Both the position numbers and the translations under genes were made by a program. Under the pieces are notes generated by a model. It ran no database searches. It was not told the origin of the DNA and saw only the letters and a program-made list of their open reading frames with translations. A DNA stretch of 64,000 nucleotides. Origin: Aphidius gifuensis (lineage: Eukaryota > Arthropoda > Insecta > Hymenoptera > Braconidae). The stretch is taken from the NCBI RefSeq assembly GCF_014905175.1, contig NC_057788.1, forward strand, positions 9,796,001-9,860,000, given 5' to 3'. Positions 23,368 to 35,840 of this stretch are shown piece after piece; position 1 is the stretch's first letter; each line of letters starts with the position of its first letter.

Positions 23368-24870
23368 GTTTATCGTACACTTTTTTTTTATTTATTATAT
23401 ATTACTTGGAATTGCATAACAATTCGAATGACAATGTTAATATTTTTGTCAAACAAAGTTAAAAAATAAATATACTTTCTCAAATAATTTTTTGTATGGA
23501 TCAATTATTTTTACTTTAAATCGTACGTATTGTTAATTGTTATTACAGGTTTTAAAAACTATTTTTAAATTTTTTTAATATACGTGCAATTTATCGTTGA
23601 TACCTACAAATTTGTTAATGACAATCGCATCTTATCGACAATTTATTCTTATATGACAAAAACAAACTGATAAATAATAATTATTATCGTTTACTTGTGA
23701 ACATTCGGGATTGTAAATGCACTAGTGTTTGTTCAACTTTGAAATATCCAACTATACCTGTAATTTTTATAACAAAAATATTTTAGTAAATATTCGAATA
23801 AATAAAAAAATTAAATATAAAAAAAAATAAAAATAATCAATACCTTTCTTCTCGTTCAATAAGTAGCCAAGACTTTCGTTTTATTAATTTCTAGCCATTC
23901 TTTTTTCTTACTCGTACTTTATAGCACTTGGTAAGACAAATCCAAGTATCTTATGACCCTTTTAACAATATCATCATTTACTTGGTATGTTTCATGTTAT
24001 ATTTTAGCATACAAGTAGCCTCAACTGTCCCAATGGTTTTAAATTGTGTAGTAACTTTTTTTTAACAGTCTTCTTCTATAATTTTCTCTATTATCAAAGC
24101 TTTTGCATACTTTAACAAGATTAGTTTTTCTTATCATTTATAAATTTGCTGGCAACTGCAACAATAAAATATTAAATTATTCATTGGATAAATTTGAGAC
24201 TATAATTTAATTTTTAAAAATAAAAAAAATCAACTCACTGTATACTCAAAAATAATTTTGTCTCCAATGACAATCCCATTTAGTAATTTTTTTTTTTTAT
24301 TCCAGTTTTAATAATTGTGTTTGATGTATACCACCTTAGACGTTCAAGCCATACTTTTTACTATCTGTAAACAATAAAAATATGAAATAAACATTTTTTT
24401 CAAAATGGAGTAATTATTAACAACAAAAAAGGAGAGTAAATTAAAGTGACACTAATTATGTCGACCTGATCTCCAAACATTAATTTTTTTTTGACTCATG
24501 AGTTATGCAGTTATATTGATATACACTGAGTAATTATGTTTGTTTATGCACTAAATAATTGATAACAATGAAATAACATGAAATTGACAAGTCCATTCAT
24601 TTTTGACAAAATTCACAAAAATTAGTGATATTTGTAACACAATCTTTTCACAACAATTTATAACTTTAAACAAGTACTTATTATGCAAAAATAAAAGTCT
24701 AAAATTACGACACAAAAATCAACAAAAATATTACTCTATTGATTCTATTCTCTAACACAGGCGCGGCCATCTTGGATTTGATTTGGATTTTATCGCGCTA
24801 TCTAGCTAGAAAGTAACCGACTATTATTTTGTAAAATTTGACTTATCAACAATTATGAATTTTTAAACTT
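23368..24870. other. Spacer mosaic downstream of copy E
   Basis: In order: 3' flank; a decayed minus-strand gene remnant; blocks shared with the spacer before copy H (for example GACAAGTCCATTCATTTTTG, and GGCGCGGCCATCTTGG near 24,761); then the type I promoter of copy F. Confidence 0.5.
23690..24390 (-). pseudogene. Decayed minus-strand gene remnant, copy 3
   Basis: It includes an exon-like segment after AAAAATTACAG, one with GTTGAGGCTACTTGTATGCT, and one between TTTACAG and the donor-like TGAGTTGATTTT. Frameshifts differ from the other copies, as expected for independent decay after duplication. Product unknown. Confidence 0.4.
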
Positions 24871-25124
24871 TATAAAAACTGCAGGAAGTCGTACACCTGG
24901 AGTTCCAGGTAAAGATTATGTTTTATGTGGTTGAAAAGAAGCGTTTATTTATGAAAAAAAAAATATATATATACTGTGACCCACGTGTTTTTAACCTATA
25001 AATTGTTTTTAAATAAATATTTGGTTGTTGTTAATAAAAAAAAAGAGCAGTACTCAACTCTATATTTTTCTGTATTTAAAAGATTTAGGTTTTTGAAGAC
25101 GTTAACAACAATATACACTTTCAG
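24871..25124 (+). promoter_or_regulatory. Type I promoter and leader intron of copy F
   Basis: TATAAAAA is at 24,871-24,878, the donor CAG|GTAAAG has GT at 24,909, the E-box CACGTG is at 24,982-24,987, and the acceptor ends at 25,124. A GCGGCCATCTTGG motif lies about 110 bp upstream of the TATA box, as it does before copies H and M. Confidence 0.55.
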
Positions 25125-25136
25125 TGTTTACCTAAA

Positions 25137-27085
25137 ATGAATGTAAAAAGAATATGTGTTGAGAAAGACCAACAAATCTCTGATGATGGTGACAAGGATC
25201 AAAATATTGTCATCAACTCACTGGACTACGACTCATTAGCAAAAATCATCATGTTGTTGCCAATACCCGAAAGGATAGACATGGAAAAAGGTAAATACTA
25301 TTATCAAAATAAAGTTTCTTTTTCTTTTAAATAAAATATCAATGTTTCTATTATCATTATTATTATTATTATTAAATTTTTTAAACTCGATACGTTTTAT
25401 TCTAGTTTGCACCAAATGGAAAGAGGCATGTCAATTAGCTTGGTATGACATTAAAAAATACAAATGTGAATCATCAATTGGACGTTGTTATGATAACCGT
25501 TTGTTGACACAATCATACCTCGAGAAAATATTATCAAGATGTGGTAATTATCTGAAAGAATTGTCACTTTCAAAAGCTATCACTTCAAGTATTATTCCAT
25601 TTATTGGTGATCACTGTAAAAATTTAACAAGTCTTGAATGTAAATTCAACGTCAATTCGTTGAATTATTATGCTGATGACTTTGTTCAAGCATTTACACA
25701 GTTGGATAAATTAAAATGCATTAGAATAATAACGTTTAATGATGACTGGTATGGTGAAACATTTGATTCAATTGGAATAATTAATAATCTTCCGGAAGAA
25801 ATTAATCAAATTCATCTAATTTCTGAACCTCCTGTACGCACAAATAACATAGTTTATATAGTAAGTTGTTATTAAATACCAAATTACCAACTAGTTATTT
25901 ATCACTAGTCACAAATAATACTATATTAATCGAATAAATATCTGTTATTTTCAGAATTTTGAAAAATTTAAAAATCTTCAAGAATTGACATTACAGGTCT
26001 GCTATTTTTTAGACAGCATATCTCTTCAAGAAATAGCAGAAAAAACAACGCTTATTTATCTTAGCATTCGACTATATAATATACCCGAAGGATTTTTTCT
26101 ATTTGATAAACTTGTTAATTTGGAATATATTAACCTAACGCTGGTCAGGTACCTTAGAATAAAACGCGCACTGCAGAATGAGCGCAATACAAAAGTACTC
26201 AATACTATTTTTTGTACATGCAAAAATCTAAAATATCTTAAAATGCCAACTGCTCTTTACAATGTAGCTGAAATTCCCCGCGAAAAATGGATAAACTTTC
26301 AAAACTTGGAATATCTTGATATTTTCTGTTATATAATGCCTGAGTCAGCAAATACAATTGTTAAATATTGCAAGAATTTGAAACATTTGAAGATATATAA
26401 TTATTCTAATTACCTAATAATTAATACTGCTTTAAAAAAGTTGACAGAGTTGGAAAATCTTGAATGTTTGATGCTTGATGTAGCTGGTCTCCAGAAGGAA
26501 TCAATAATCGCAATTTCAAACAATTGTAAAAAACTTAAACGTTTAGAAATTCTTGGTTGTGCTATAGTACCATCTGTTTTTGATGAGTTATCAAAATTGC
26601 AATGTCTTGAACATCTAAACTTGGGTTTTGCAGAAAATCTTAAAGATAGTACAATCACTGCGATTGCTAATAATTGTAAAAACCTAAAAAGCTTAGAAAT
26701 CAAACGTTGCACGGGTCTTACTGAGACAGCTCTCGTTGCTTTATCAAACTTGGAAAATTTACAAAAGCTAGACGTAAGTTATCTTGATATAATTACAGAC
26801 AGCTTTCTTATCAATTTGAAAGGATTGAAAGAATTGCATTGTAATGAATGCAAGAAACTTACTAATGCTGGTATTATTCAATTTATAAAAAATAATCCAG
26901 ATCTTGAACTTCTTAATGTCCATTGTATTAACAATATAACATTTGACATGATTATTGCTGCTGATCAGGCAACTAAAAATCGTACAAATGGTATCATTTT
27001 ACACATAATAATGGATAATAAGTCAGTAATCAAAGCTTCTAAGTCAATAATTGAATCTCAATGGTTGGTTGTTAAATATTTTTGA
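25137..27085 (+). CDS. F-box/LRR protein, copy F
   Basis: Exons 25137-25290, 25406-25860 and 25955-27085 encode 579 residues, slightly shorter than its neighbours because the segment between two LRRs (after GCAIVPS) lacks about 14 residues. Exon 1 is almost the same as in copies E and K. Exon 2 differs early on (LSLSKAITSSIIPFIGDHC). The F-box and the tail SIIESQWLVVKYF are intact. No damage is seen. Confidence 0.85.
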
Positions 27086-28010
27086 AGTAAATTCATCGTA
27101 TAATTTTTTCTGAAAAACACATACAAAGTACCTTACCAGGTCAATGACAGTGTGAAGACATGGTAATAGAACATCATAATTATAACTTGTTTTCGCTATA
27201 TTACTTGGAATCATAAAAATTTTAATGTCAATGCTAATAATTTTGTGAAATAAAATTTAAAAAAATCAACTTAAATTAATTCAAATAATTTTTTCGTATG
27301 TAGCAATTATTTTTACATATGTATAATGAAACTTATGTATTTACAAGTTTGATGATATTCAAATGGCTCAAAATTATTTCATATTTTTTAAACAAATATG
27401 TGCCGGTTATTGTTGGTGGGACAATTCTTTGGGTTCGAAGAGGCACCCTTGTAACCATAGTTTAAAAAAAATAATAATTTAATATGAATAATAATAATAA
27501 TTAATATTTAATATGAATAAAATACTAATTAATTGAAAATGATAAAATAAATACAAGAATATTGAATTGAACAAATAAAGTAAATTATCTGATGTAGTTT
27601 AATGATACACAGGGTTCAACTTTTAACAGCTGACAATAAATTACAGTATACAATTTATTTGTTTGTTATTATTTATAACATCCAAAATTTTTTATTAACA
27701 ACTTGAAACTTTTGACTATACTTTGACTATGTATACAGCTTAAAGCTTCGAAAAAAACGCATTGTCAATGTAGTCAACTCATGAGTTATCGAAACAATGT
27801 CGGTAACATAGACTTAAAAGTCTATGCTAGAGCTGGGATTACGTTATTCCACACGTGGGTTTTTTTTGCATTTTGCAAACCATAAACCATATCAAAGGTT
27901 AACAAATAGCAACAGCACATTTAACGCTCAAACGTAAAAAATTGTCTAATTAAAAGTCATCATTAACTTAATACATTTCTTTTTTTTTTAAATACGTCAC
28001 CAAGTCAATG
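27086..28010. other. Spacer downstream of copy F
   Basis: 3' flank, then AT-rich sequence with a short GC-richer stretch near 27,418-27,460 and blocks that also precede copies C and J (for example GAAACAATGTCGGTAACATA). No gene is seen. Confidence 0.45.
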
Positions 28011-28342
28011 ACATTGTGTATTGAAAAAAAAAAAAATTTATTGCATCAACTACTAAATTAATTATCAAACAAAAAATCAAAGAATATCTGCAGTTGAGGT
28101 AAATAAAAATTTATAATTTTAACAATTGTATTTAGAAAATAGACACGTGACATTCAATACTATTTGCTTTTAAATATAATTTTATCGGTCTTGATTATGC
28201 TGGTAAATCATCAACTTTTAAATGATCTTATGATCTATATCTTGGAATATATATATTTTTTTATGGTTATTTTTGTTTATTTTATTATTCTGGGTGTTAT
28301 TCATTTAAATTCATCATCATTGATTTTAATGTATATTTTCAG
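28011..28342 (+). promoter_or_regulatory. Type II promoter and leader intron of copy G
   Basis: The type II block (GACATTGTGTATTGAAAAA), a leader donor GAG|GTAAAT with GT at 28,099 and an acceptor TTTTCAG ending at 28,342 are present. There is no good TATA box. Confidence 0.45.
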
Positions 28343-28354
28343 AGTTTACTTAAA

Positions 28355-30303
28355 ATGAGTGCAAAAATAATATGTATTGAGAAAGACCAACAAATCTCTG
28401 ATGATGGTGACAAAGATGAAAAAGCTGTCATCAATTCACTGGATTACGACTCATTAGCAAAAATCATAATGTTGTTGCCAATACCAGAAAGAATAAACAT
28501 GGAAAAAGGTGAATATATTATTAACAAAATAAAGTTTCTTTCTTTGTTAATAAAATATCAATGTTTCTATTATTAATTTTGGAATTTAATACGTTTCATT
28601 CTAGTTTGTACCAAATGGAAAGAGGCATGTCAACTAGCTTGGTATGACATTAAAAAATACAAATGTGAATCATCAATTGGACGTTGTTATGATAACCGTT
28701 TGTTGACACAATCATACCTCGAGAAAATATTATTAAGATGTGGTAATTATTTAAAAGAACTGTCTCTCTCAGATGTTTGTGATTCAAGTATCATGCCATT
28801 TGTTGGTGATCACTGTAAAAATTTAACAACCTTGGAATGCAAATTTGATGATAATGCCTTAACTGATAATGCTGATCACTTTGTTCAAGCATTTACACAG
28901 TTGGATAAATTAAAATGCATCAAAATAACGGTGAATCACAATTTCTTTAATGAGACGATCAATCTCTCTGCAATAGTTGATTGTCTTCAAGAAGAAATTA
29001 ATGAAATTCATTTATTTTCTAAACCGCTTTGGGATCGAAAAAAAAATATTTCGATGGTAAGTTATTATTAAATACCAACTAATTGTTTATTACTAGTGAC
29101 GAACAACACTATCAATTAAATGAATATAAATTATTAAAATAAATTTTTCAGAGTTGTAAAAAATTTAAAATTCTTCAAAAATTGACAATATATGATTTTT
29201 GTGTAGACATCATAAACTTGCAAGAAATAGCAGACATAACAACACTCGTTCATCTTAGCATTGGACTATATAATACATACGAAAACCTTCATTTATTTGA
29301 TGGACTCGTTAATTTGGAGTATATCGATTTAACGATGTCTACCGACTATAATGCGGATTATCTCTCTACAAAAGTACTTGAGACTATTTTTAGTACATGC
29401 AAAAATCTAATACATCTCGATATTCCAGATGGTCCTTATTATGTAGAAAGAATCCCTGTTGAAAAATGGATAAACTTTCAAAATTTACAATATCTTGGTA
29501 TTTCTTGTGACATGATCCCTGACTTAGCAAATACAATTGTTGAATATTGCAAGAATTTGAAACATTTGAGAATAACTAGTCACAATATAATGGATACTGC
29601 TTTTAAAAAGTTGACAGAGTTAAAAAATCTTGAATGTTTAATATTGGATGGTAACTATTCGCTCAAAGAGGAATCAATAATCGTGCTATCAAACAATTGT
29701 AAAAAACTTAAACGTTTAGATATCGCTGACTGTATAATAGCACCAGCTATTCGTGGTGACCCACTGTCTTCGCCACCTGTTCTTGATGAATTATCAAAAT
29801 TACAATGCCTTGAACATCTAAACTTGAGTTTTGCAGAAAATCTTAAAGATAGTACAATTACTGCTATTGCTAATAATTGTAAAAACTTAAAAAGTTTAGA
29901 TATCCAAGGATGCTGTGCAATTACGGAAACATCTCTCGTTGTTTTGTCAGACTTAAAAAATTTACAAAAACTTAATGTAAGTTGTATTGATATAATTACA
30001 GACAGTTTTCTTATGAAATTGAAAGGATTAAAAGAATTTTATTGTTATGAATGCAAAGAACTTACTAATGCTGGTATTATTCAATTTATAAAAAATAATC
30101 CTGATCTTGAAATTCTTGATGTCAGCTATTATACTGACAATATAACGATTGACATGATTATTGCTGCTGATCAGGCAACTGAAAATCGTACAAATGGTAT
30201 TATTTTACACATAAATTTAGATAATCGGTTAATGAAAGAAGTCAATAATTATTTGAAGCCAATAATTACATCTCAATGGTTAGTTGTTAATAAATTTTAT
30301 TAA
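28355..30303 (+). CDS. F-box/LRR protein, copy G
   Basis: Exons 28355-28508, 28605-29056 and 29152-30303 encode 585 residues. The intron 1 donor is GTGAAT rather than GTAAAT, as in copies I and N. Exon 3 is close to the broken copy K through the LRR region (YEN, GGPYYVERIPVEKW, GCCAITETSL). Copy K lacks 20 bp that are present here. The tail matches copies E and L. The F-box is intact and no damage is seen. Confidence 0.85.
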
Positions 30304-31809
30304 GTTCATCGTACACTTTTTTTTTAATTTATTATATATTACTTGGAATTCCATAACAATTTGAATGACAATGTTAATATTTTTGTCAAACAAAGTTAAA
30401 AAATGAATATACTTTTTTAAATAATTTCCGGTATGGATCAATTATTTTTACCTCTAATCTCACGTATTGTTATTACAGGTTTTGAAAATTATTTTTATAT
30501 TTTTTTATTATACTTAAAATTTTCTATTGATACCCACAAATTTGTGAATGACAATCACATTTTATCGACAATTTAATCTTATATGACAAAAACAAACGAA
30601 TAAATAATAATAATTATCGTTTACTTGTGGACATTCGGGATTGTAAACGAACTAGTGTTTGTTCAACTTTAAAATATCCAAGCATATCTGTAATTTTTAT
30701 AACAAAATTATTTCAGTAAATATTTGAATAAATAAAAAAATTAAATATAAAAAAATATAAAAATAATCAATACCTTTCTTTTCGTTCAATAAGTATATCC
30801 AAGATCTTGTAATTTCTGCCCATCCTTGTTTCTTACTCTTACTTTTTAGCACTTGGAAAGACAAATTAAAATCCAAGTACATTATGACACTTTCAACAAT
30901 ATCATCTTTTACTTTGTATGTTTCATGTTATATTTTAGCATACAAGTAGCCTCAATTGTCTCAATGGTTTTAAACTGCGCAGTAACTTTTTTTTAAAAGT
31001 GTTATGTTTTATAATTTTCTACATCATTGAAACTTTTGGATACTTCAACAAGATTAGTTTTTCTATCATGAATAAATTAGGTAGCAACTGCATCAATAAA
31101 ATATTAAATCATTATTGGATGAATTTGAGACTATAATTTAATTTTAAAAAATAAAAAAAATCAACTCACTTTACTCAAAAATAATTTTGTCTCGAATGAC
31201 AATCCAATTGAGTCATTTTTTTCTATGTTCCAGTTTTTTCTTAGACGTTCAAACGATAATTTTCACTATCTGTAAACAATAGAAATATTATATAAACATT
31301 TTTTTCAAACTGGAGTAATTATTATTAACAAAAAAGGAGAGTAAATTAAAGTGATACTAATTATGTCGACCTAATTTCGAAACATTAAGTTTTTTTTTTG
31401 ACTCAATTATTGATAAAAATTACGTAATTATGTTTGTTTATGCACTAAATAATTGATAACAATGAAATAACATGAAATTGACATACCATTTGTTTATATT
31501 TTATAACAAAATTACGATTTTCCATTGACAAGTCCATTAATTTTTGACAAAATTCACAAAAATTAGTGATATTTGTAACACAATCTTTTCACAACAATTT
31601 AATTGAGCGATTTAACAACAATTTATAACTTTAAACGATTATTATGCAAAAATAAAAGTATAAAATTACGACACAAAAATCAACAAAAATGTTACTCATA
31701 GGCGCGGCCATCTTGGATTCGAGAAAATTTCATCGCGCTATCTAGCGGAAAAATTACCGACTATTATTTTGTAGAATTTTACTTATCGACAATTATGAAT
31801 TTTTAAAAT
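30304..31809. other. Spacer mosaic downstream of copy G
   Basis: 3' flank (like copy E), then a decayed minus-strand remnant, then blocks also found before copy F and in the promoter-less copy B region, then GGCGCGGCCATCTTGG near 31,700 and the type I promoter of copy H. Confidence 0.5.
30610..31300 (-). pseudogene. Decayed minus-strand gene remnant, copy 4
   Basis: It has the same exon-like order as the copy near 23,690-24,390. Its middle segment gives a short open minus frame containing VLKSKSKKQGWAEITRS. The exon-like segment after AAAAATTACAG reads MLGYFKVEQTLVRLQS in an open frame. No family is recognised. Confidence 0.4.
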
Positions 31810-31981
31810 TATAAAAGCTGCAGGAGGCCGTACATCTGGAAGTTCACCTGGGGTTCCAAGTAGGGATTATGTTTAATGTGGTTGAAAAAAACATTTACTT
31901 ATTAAGAAAACATATACTGTGACCCACGTGTTTTTAACCTTAGAGTTGTTTTTAAAAGAAAATTTGGATTTTCATTTTCAG
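31810..31981 (+). promoter_or_regulatory. Type I promoter and shortened leader intron of copy H
   Basis: TATAAAAG is at 31,810-31,817. The donor is changed to AA|GTAGGG (GT at 31,860) and the acceptor ends at 31,981, so the intron is only 122 bp; its 3' half is missing compared with other type I leaders. The E-box is at 31,925-31,930. Confidence 0.5.
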
Positions 31982-31990
31982 TATTTACTC

Positions 31991-34463
31991 ATGATGAGTG
32001 CAAAAAAAATATGTGTTGAGAGAGGCCAACAAATTTTTGATGATGGTGACAAGGATACAAAAGTTGTGATCAACTCACTGGATTACGACTCATTAGCAAA
32101 AATCATCATGTTGTTGCCAATACCAGAAAGGATAGACATGGAAGAAGGTATACAATATTATTATAAAAATAAAGTTTCTTTTTTGTTGATAAAGTATTAA
32201 TGTTTCTATTATTAATTTTAAAATTTGATACGTTTCATTTTAGTTTGTACCGAATGGAAAGAGGCATGCCAACTAGCTTGGTATGACATTAAAAAATACA
32301 AATGTGAATCATCGATTGGACGTTGTTATGATAATCGTTTGTTGACACAATCATACCTCGAGAAAATATTATCAAGATGTGGTAATTATCTAATGGAATT
32401 GTCTCTCTCAGATGTTTGTGATTCAAGTATTATGCCATTTGTTGGTGATCACTGTAAAAATTTAACTACCTTGGAATGTACATTTGGTGATAATGTCTTA
32501 ACTGATAATGCTGATCACTTTGTTAAAGCATTTAGACAATTGGATAAGTTAAAATGCATTAAAATAACGGTGGATCTCAATATCTCGAATGAGACAATTA
32601 ATCTCTCTCCAATAATTGATAGTCTTCCAGAAGAAATTGATGAAATTCATTTATTTGCTAAATCTTCGTCGGATCGAAAACAAAATAGTTCTCTGGTAAG
32701 TTGTTATTGAATATTAAGGTTGTATGTAAGTCCCATCGGTGGACGAAGTTTGGGCCCGAGAGGGTGCGCATCTACACAGGGTTATAAAAAATATTTTCAG
32801 TCCCCCTCTATCCAAAATATATTCACTATACTGGCAGGTTCTTGGTAGTATGTGTGTATGTAGTTTATCTGAATAAGCACACATATACTTCCATAGCCAA
32901 GAAACATGAGACAGAACTGTACAGAACGAAACATTCTAAAATCCCAGGTAGAAAATGATCATTGAGAGCTTAAAAAATCTGTATTGTAAAGAAGGAAAAA
33001 CTGATAGTCAATTAGAAGAATCGTATATAAACTTTTTAAGCTACATAAGAAAATATGTGTTCAGTCCCTATACCTACGTAAGTTGTCAACTTTGACATTA
33101 ATTATCTAAAAAAAACCGAGATACAAAATTCTGAAAAAAATCAACAAAATAGATTTTAAAATAGACAAATTATTCTGGCTTTTATATGGGACCAAAAACT
33201 CAAAAATCGTATACTTAGAAATTCTATTTACATACAACCTTAAATATGACTAGCTCATGACTAGTGACAAATGATACTATCAATTAAATGAATATAAATT
33301 ATTTAGATAAATTTTTATTATTTCAGAGTTTTAAAAAATTCAAAAATCTTCAAAAATTGACATTGCATCGCCTCTCTTTAGACGACATAATTCTTCAAGA
33401 AATATCGGAAAAAACTACACTTGTTCATCTCAACCTTCGACCATATGATACAGACCACGGTCCTTTATTTAATAAACTTGTTAATTTGAAATATATCGAC
33501 CTAATAATGTACCCGAATGAATATTCATGGATAGATAGATGTGAGTTCTCTACAAAAGTACTTGAGAGTGTTTTTTGTACATGCAAAAATTTAAAACATC
33601 TTGATATTCCACAAGGTCCTTATGATGTTGCTAAAATTCCTCTCACAAAATGGAGAAACTTTCAAAACTTACAACATCTTGGTATTTTTTGCAATATGAA
33701 GCCTGACTTAGCGAATACAATTGTTGAATATTGCAAGAATTTAAAACACTTGAGAATACATAATCATAGTTTCTCTATGAATAATACCGCTTTAAAAAAG
33801 TTGACAGAGTTGGAAAATCTTGAATGTTTAATGCTTGGTATAGTTGAGCTCCATGAGGAATCAATCATCGCAATTTCAAACAATTGTAAAAAACTTAAAC
33901 GTTTAGAAATTCTTGGTTGTGCTATAGTACCATCTGTTCTTGATGAGTTATCAAAATTACATTATCTTGAACATTTAAACTTGTGTTATGCAAAAAATCT
34001 AAAAGATAGTACAATTACTGCTATTGCTAATAATTGTAAAAACCTCAAAAGTTTAGAAATCCAATGTAGCACGGGTCTCACGGAGACAGTTCTCTTTGGC
34101 TTAACGAATTTAAAAAATTTACAAAAACTTAATGTAAGTAGTCTTGATATAATTAAAGACAGCTTCCTTATCAAATTGAAAGGATTAAAAGAATTGCACT
34201 GTGACAAATGCAAGCAACTAACTAATGCTGGTATTATTCAATTTATAAAAAATAATCCAGATCTTGAAATGATAAGTATCGCGTGTATAGATAATATTAC
34301 AATTGGTATGGTTATTGCTGCTGATCAGGCAACTAAAAATCGTACAAATGGTATCATTTTACATATAAGAATAGGCGATTGGTCAATAATAAAAGCTTCG
34401 CAGTCAATAATTACATCTCAATGGTTAGTTGTGGATACTTATAGAAATAAATTTATCGTATGA
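31991..34463 (+). CDS. F-box/LRR protein, copy H, with a transposon in intron 2
   Basis: Exons 31991-32147, 32244-32695 and 33327-34463 encode 581 residues. Two consecutive ATGs (31,991 and 31,994) begin exon 1; either would serve. Intron 2 is 631 bp instead of about 105 because of the 522-bp element at 32,718-33,239, but donor and acceptor are untouched. The F-box reads VCTEWKEACQLAW. Exon 3 near LEHLNLCYAKNLKDSTIT resembles copy J. The tail IRIGDWSIIKASQS is shared with copies K and M. Confidence 0.85.
32718..33239. mobile_element. TTAA-flanked element in intron 2 of copy H, 522 bp
   Basis: The terminal inverted repeats are GGTTGTATGTAA(G/A)T, with TTAA at 32,714-32,717 and 33,240-33,243. 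The internal sequence matches the element at 18,814-19,373 in reverse. No other copy in the array has it, so insertion followed the duplication that made copy H. Confidence 0.8.
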
Positions 34464-35622
34464 CTTTTTCTAATTTAATATAACTTGTTTTCTATATTAG
34501 TTGGAATCATGAAGATTTTGATGATAATGTTAATAATTTTGTAAAACAAAGTATAAAAATAAATATACTTTCCCAAAAATTTTTTTATATTGAACAATTA
34601 TTTTTACCTTTAATTGTATATATGTAATTACAGCTTTGATAATATTCATGTGGCTGAAAAAATCATATTTTATACTTTTTTAATAATTAACAATTCACAA
34701 AAAAATAGAATAGCTAATCATTCACTTGAACAAATATTCATACTGCCGAAAATATTTCTAAAGATATTTTTGAATTAAACAAATGAAGTAATCAGTGTAG
34801 TTATTTGATGTAGTTTGATAATACACTGATAATTAACGATCAAAATTGTCCAATTGAAACCCATCATTAAACAAATGCATTTATTTTTTGTTTTTTGAAT
34901 ACGTCACCGAGTCAATGACATTGTGTATTAAAAAAGAAAAAAATTTATAATTGCATCAACTACTTAATTAATCGTCAAAAAATCAAAGAATCTGCAATTA
35001 AGGTAAATGAAAATTGAAAATTTATAATTTTAACAATGATATTTAGCAAATAATCTCGTGTATCAATTTTATTTTAACATGTTGCATTGCATTCAATATT
35101 ATTTGGCTTTGAATATAATTTTATTGATGTTGATTATTCTGGTGAATCATCTGCCAGTTTTAATACATCCATATCTTGGAATAAATATTTTTTTATGGTT
35201 TTTTTTTTGTTTATTTGATTAATCTGGTTGTAATATATTTGAATTCATCAATATTTTTTAAATATATATTTTCAGAGTTTACTTGAAATAAGTGCAAAAA
35301 GAATGTGTTGAGAAAGCGACTAACAAACCTTTGTTTGATTAACAAAAAAATATAGATAGTTCACTATGCCACTATCACTCGCTCTGATAGTAGACATTGT
35401 CAATAAGAAAAAAAGCATATACTCGTAGTATAGCTACTATTCATTAGCCACGATAGTGATGAAAGAGTATACGTATTCAAATTCAATTTGTACACTTGCA
35501 CTTTTTTTGATAAATGAAAACCACGAGCTATTCTGTACAAGCTATTTTTTAAAATTATTAATATATTACCGACTATTATTTTATAGAATTTGACTTATCG
35601 ACAATTATAAATTTTTAAAGAT
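34464..35622. other. Spacer with a stranded type II promoter and dead exon 1
   Basis: A type II leader (GT at 35,003, acceptor ending 35,275) leads to an exon 1 start in which ATG has become ATA. After about 40 bp that exon is cut off and joined to a block (about 35,330-35,560) that also occurs at 44,990-45,180. Then comes the type I promoter of copy I. Confidence 0.6.
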
Positions 35623-35831
35623 TATAAAAGCTGCAGGAAGTGGTACACCAGGAGTCCACCTGGAGTTCCAGGTAAAGATTAGTTTAATGTGGTTGAAAAG
35701 AAGCGTTTACTTATTTAAAAAAAAATATACAGTGACCCACGTGTTTTAACCTTCAAATTGTTTTTAACAACATATTTTTCTGTATTGAAGAGACCTCAGG
35801 TTCTCAAAGACGTTGACAACAGCATTTTCAG
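35623..35831 (+). promoter_or_regulatory. Type I promoter and leader intron of copy I
   Basis: TATAAAAG is at 35,623-35,630, the donor GT at 35,672, the E-box at 35,739-35,744, and the acceptor ends at 35,831. Confidence 0.55.
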
Positions 35832-35840
35832 TATTTACTC

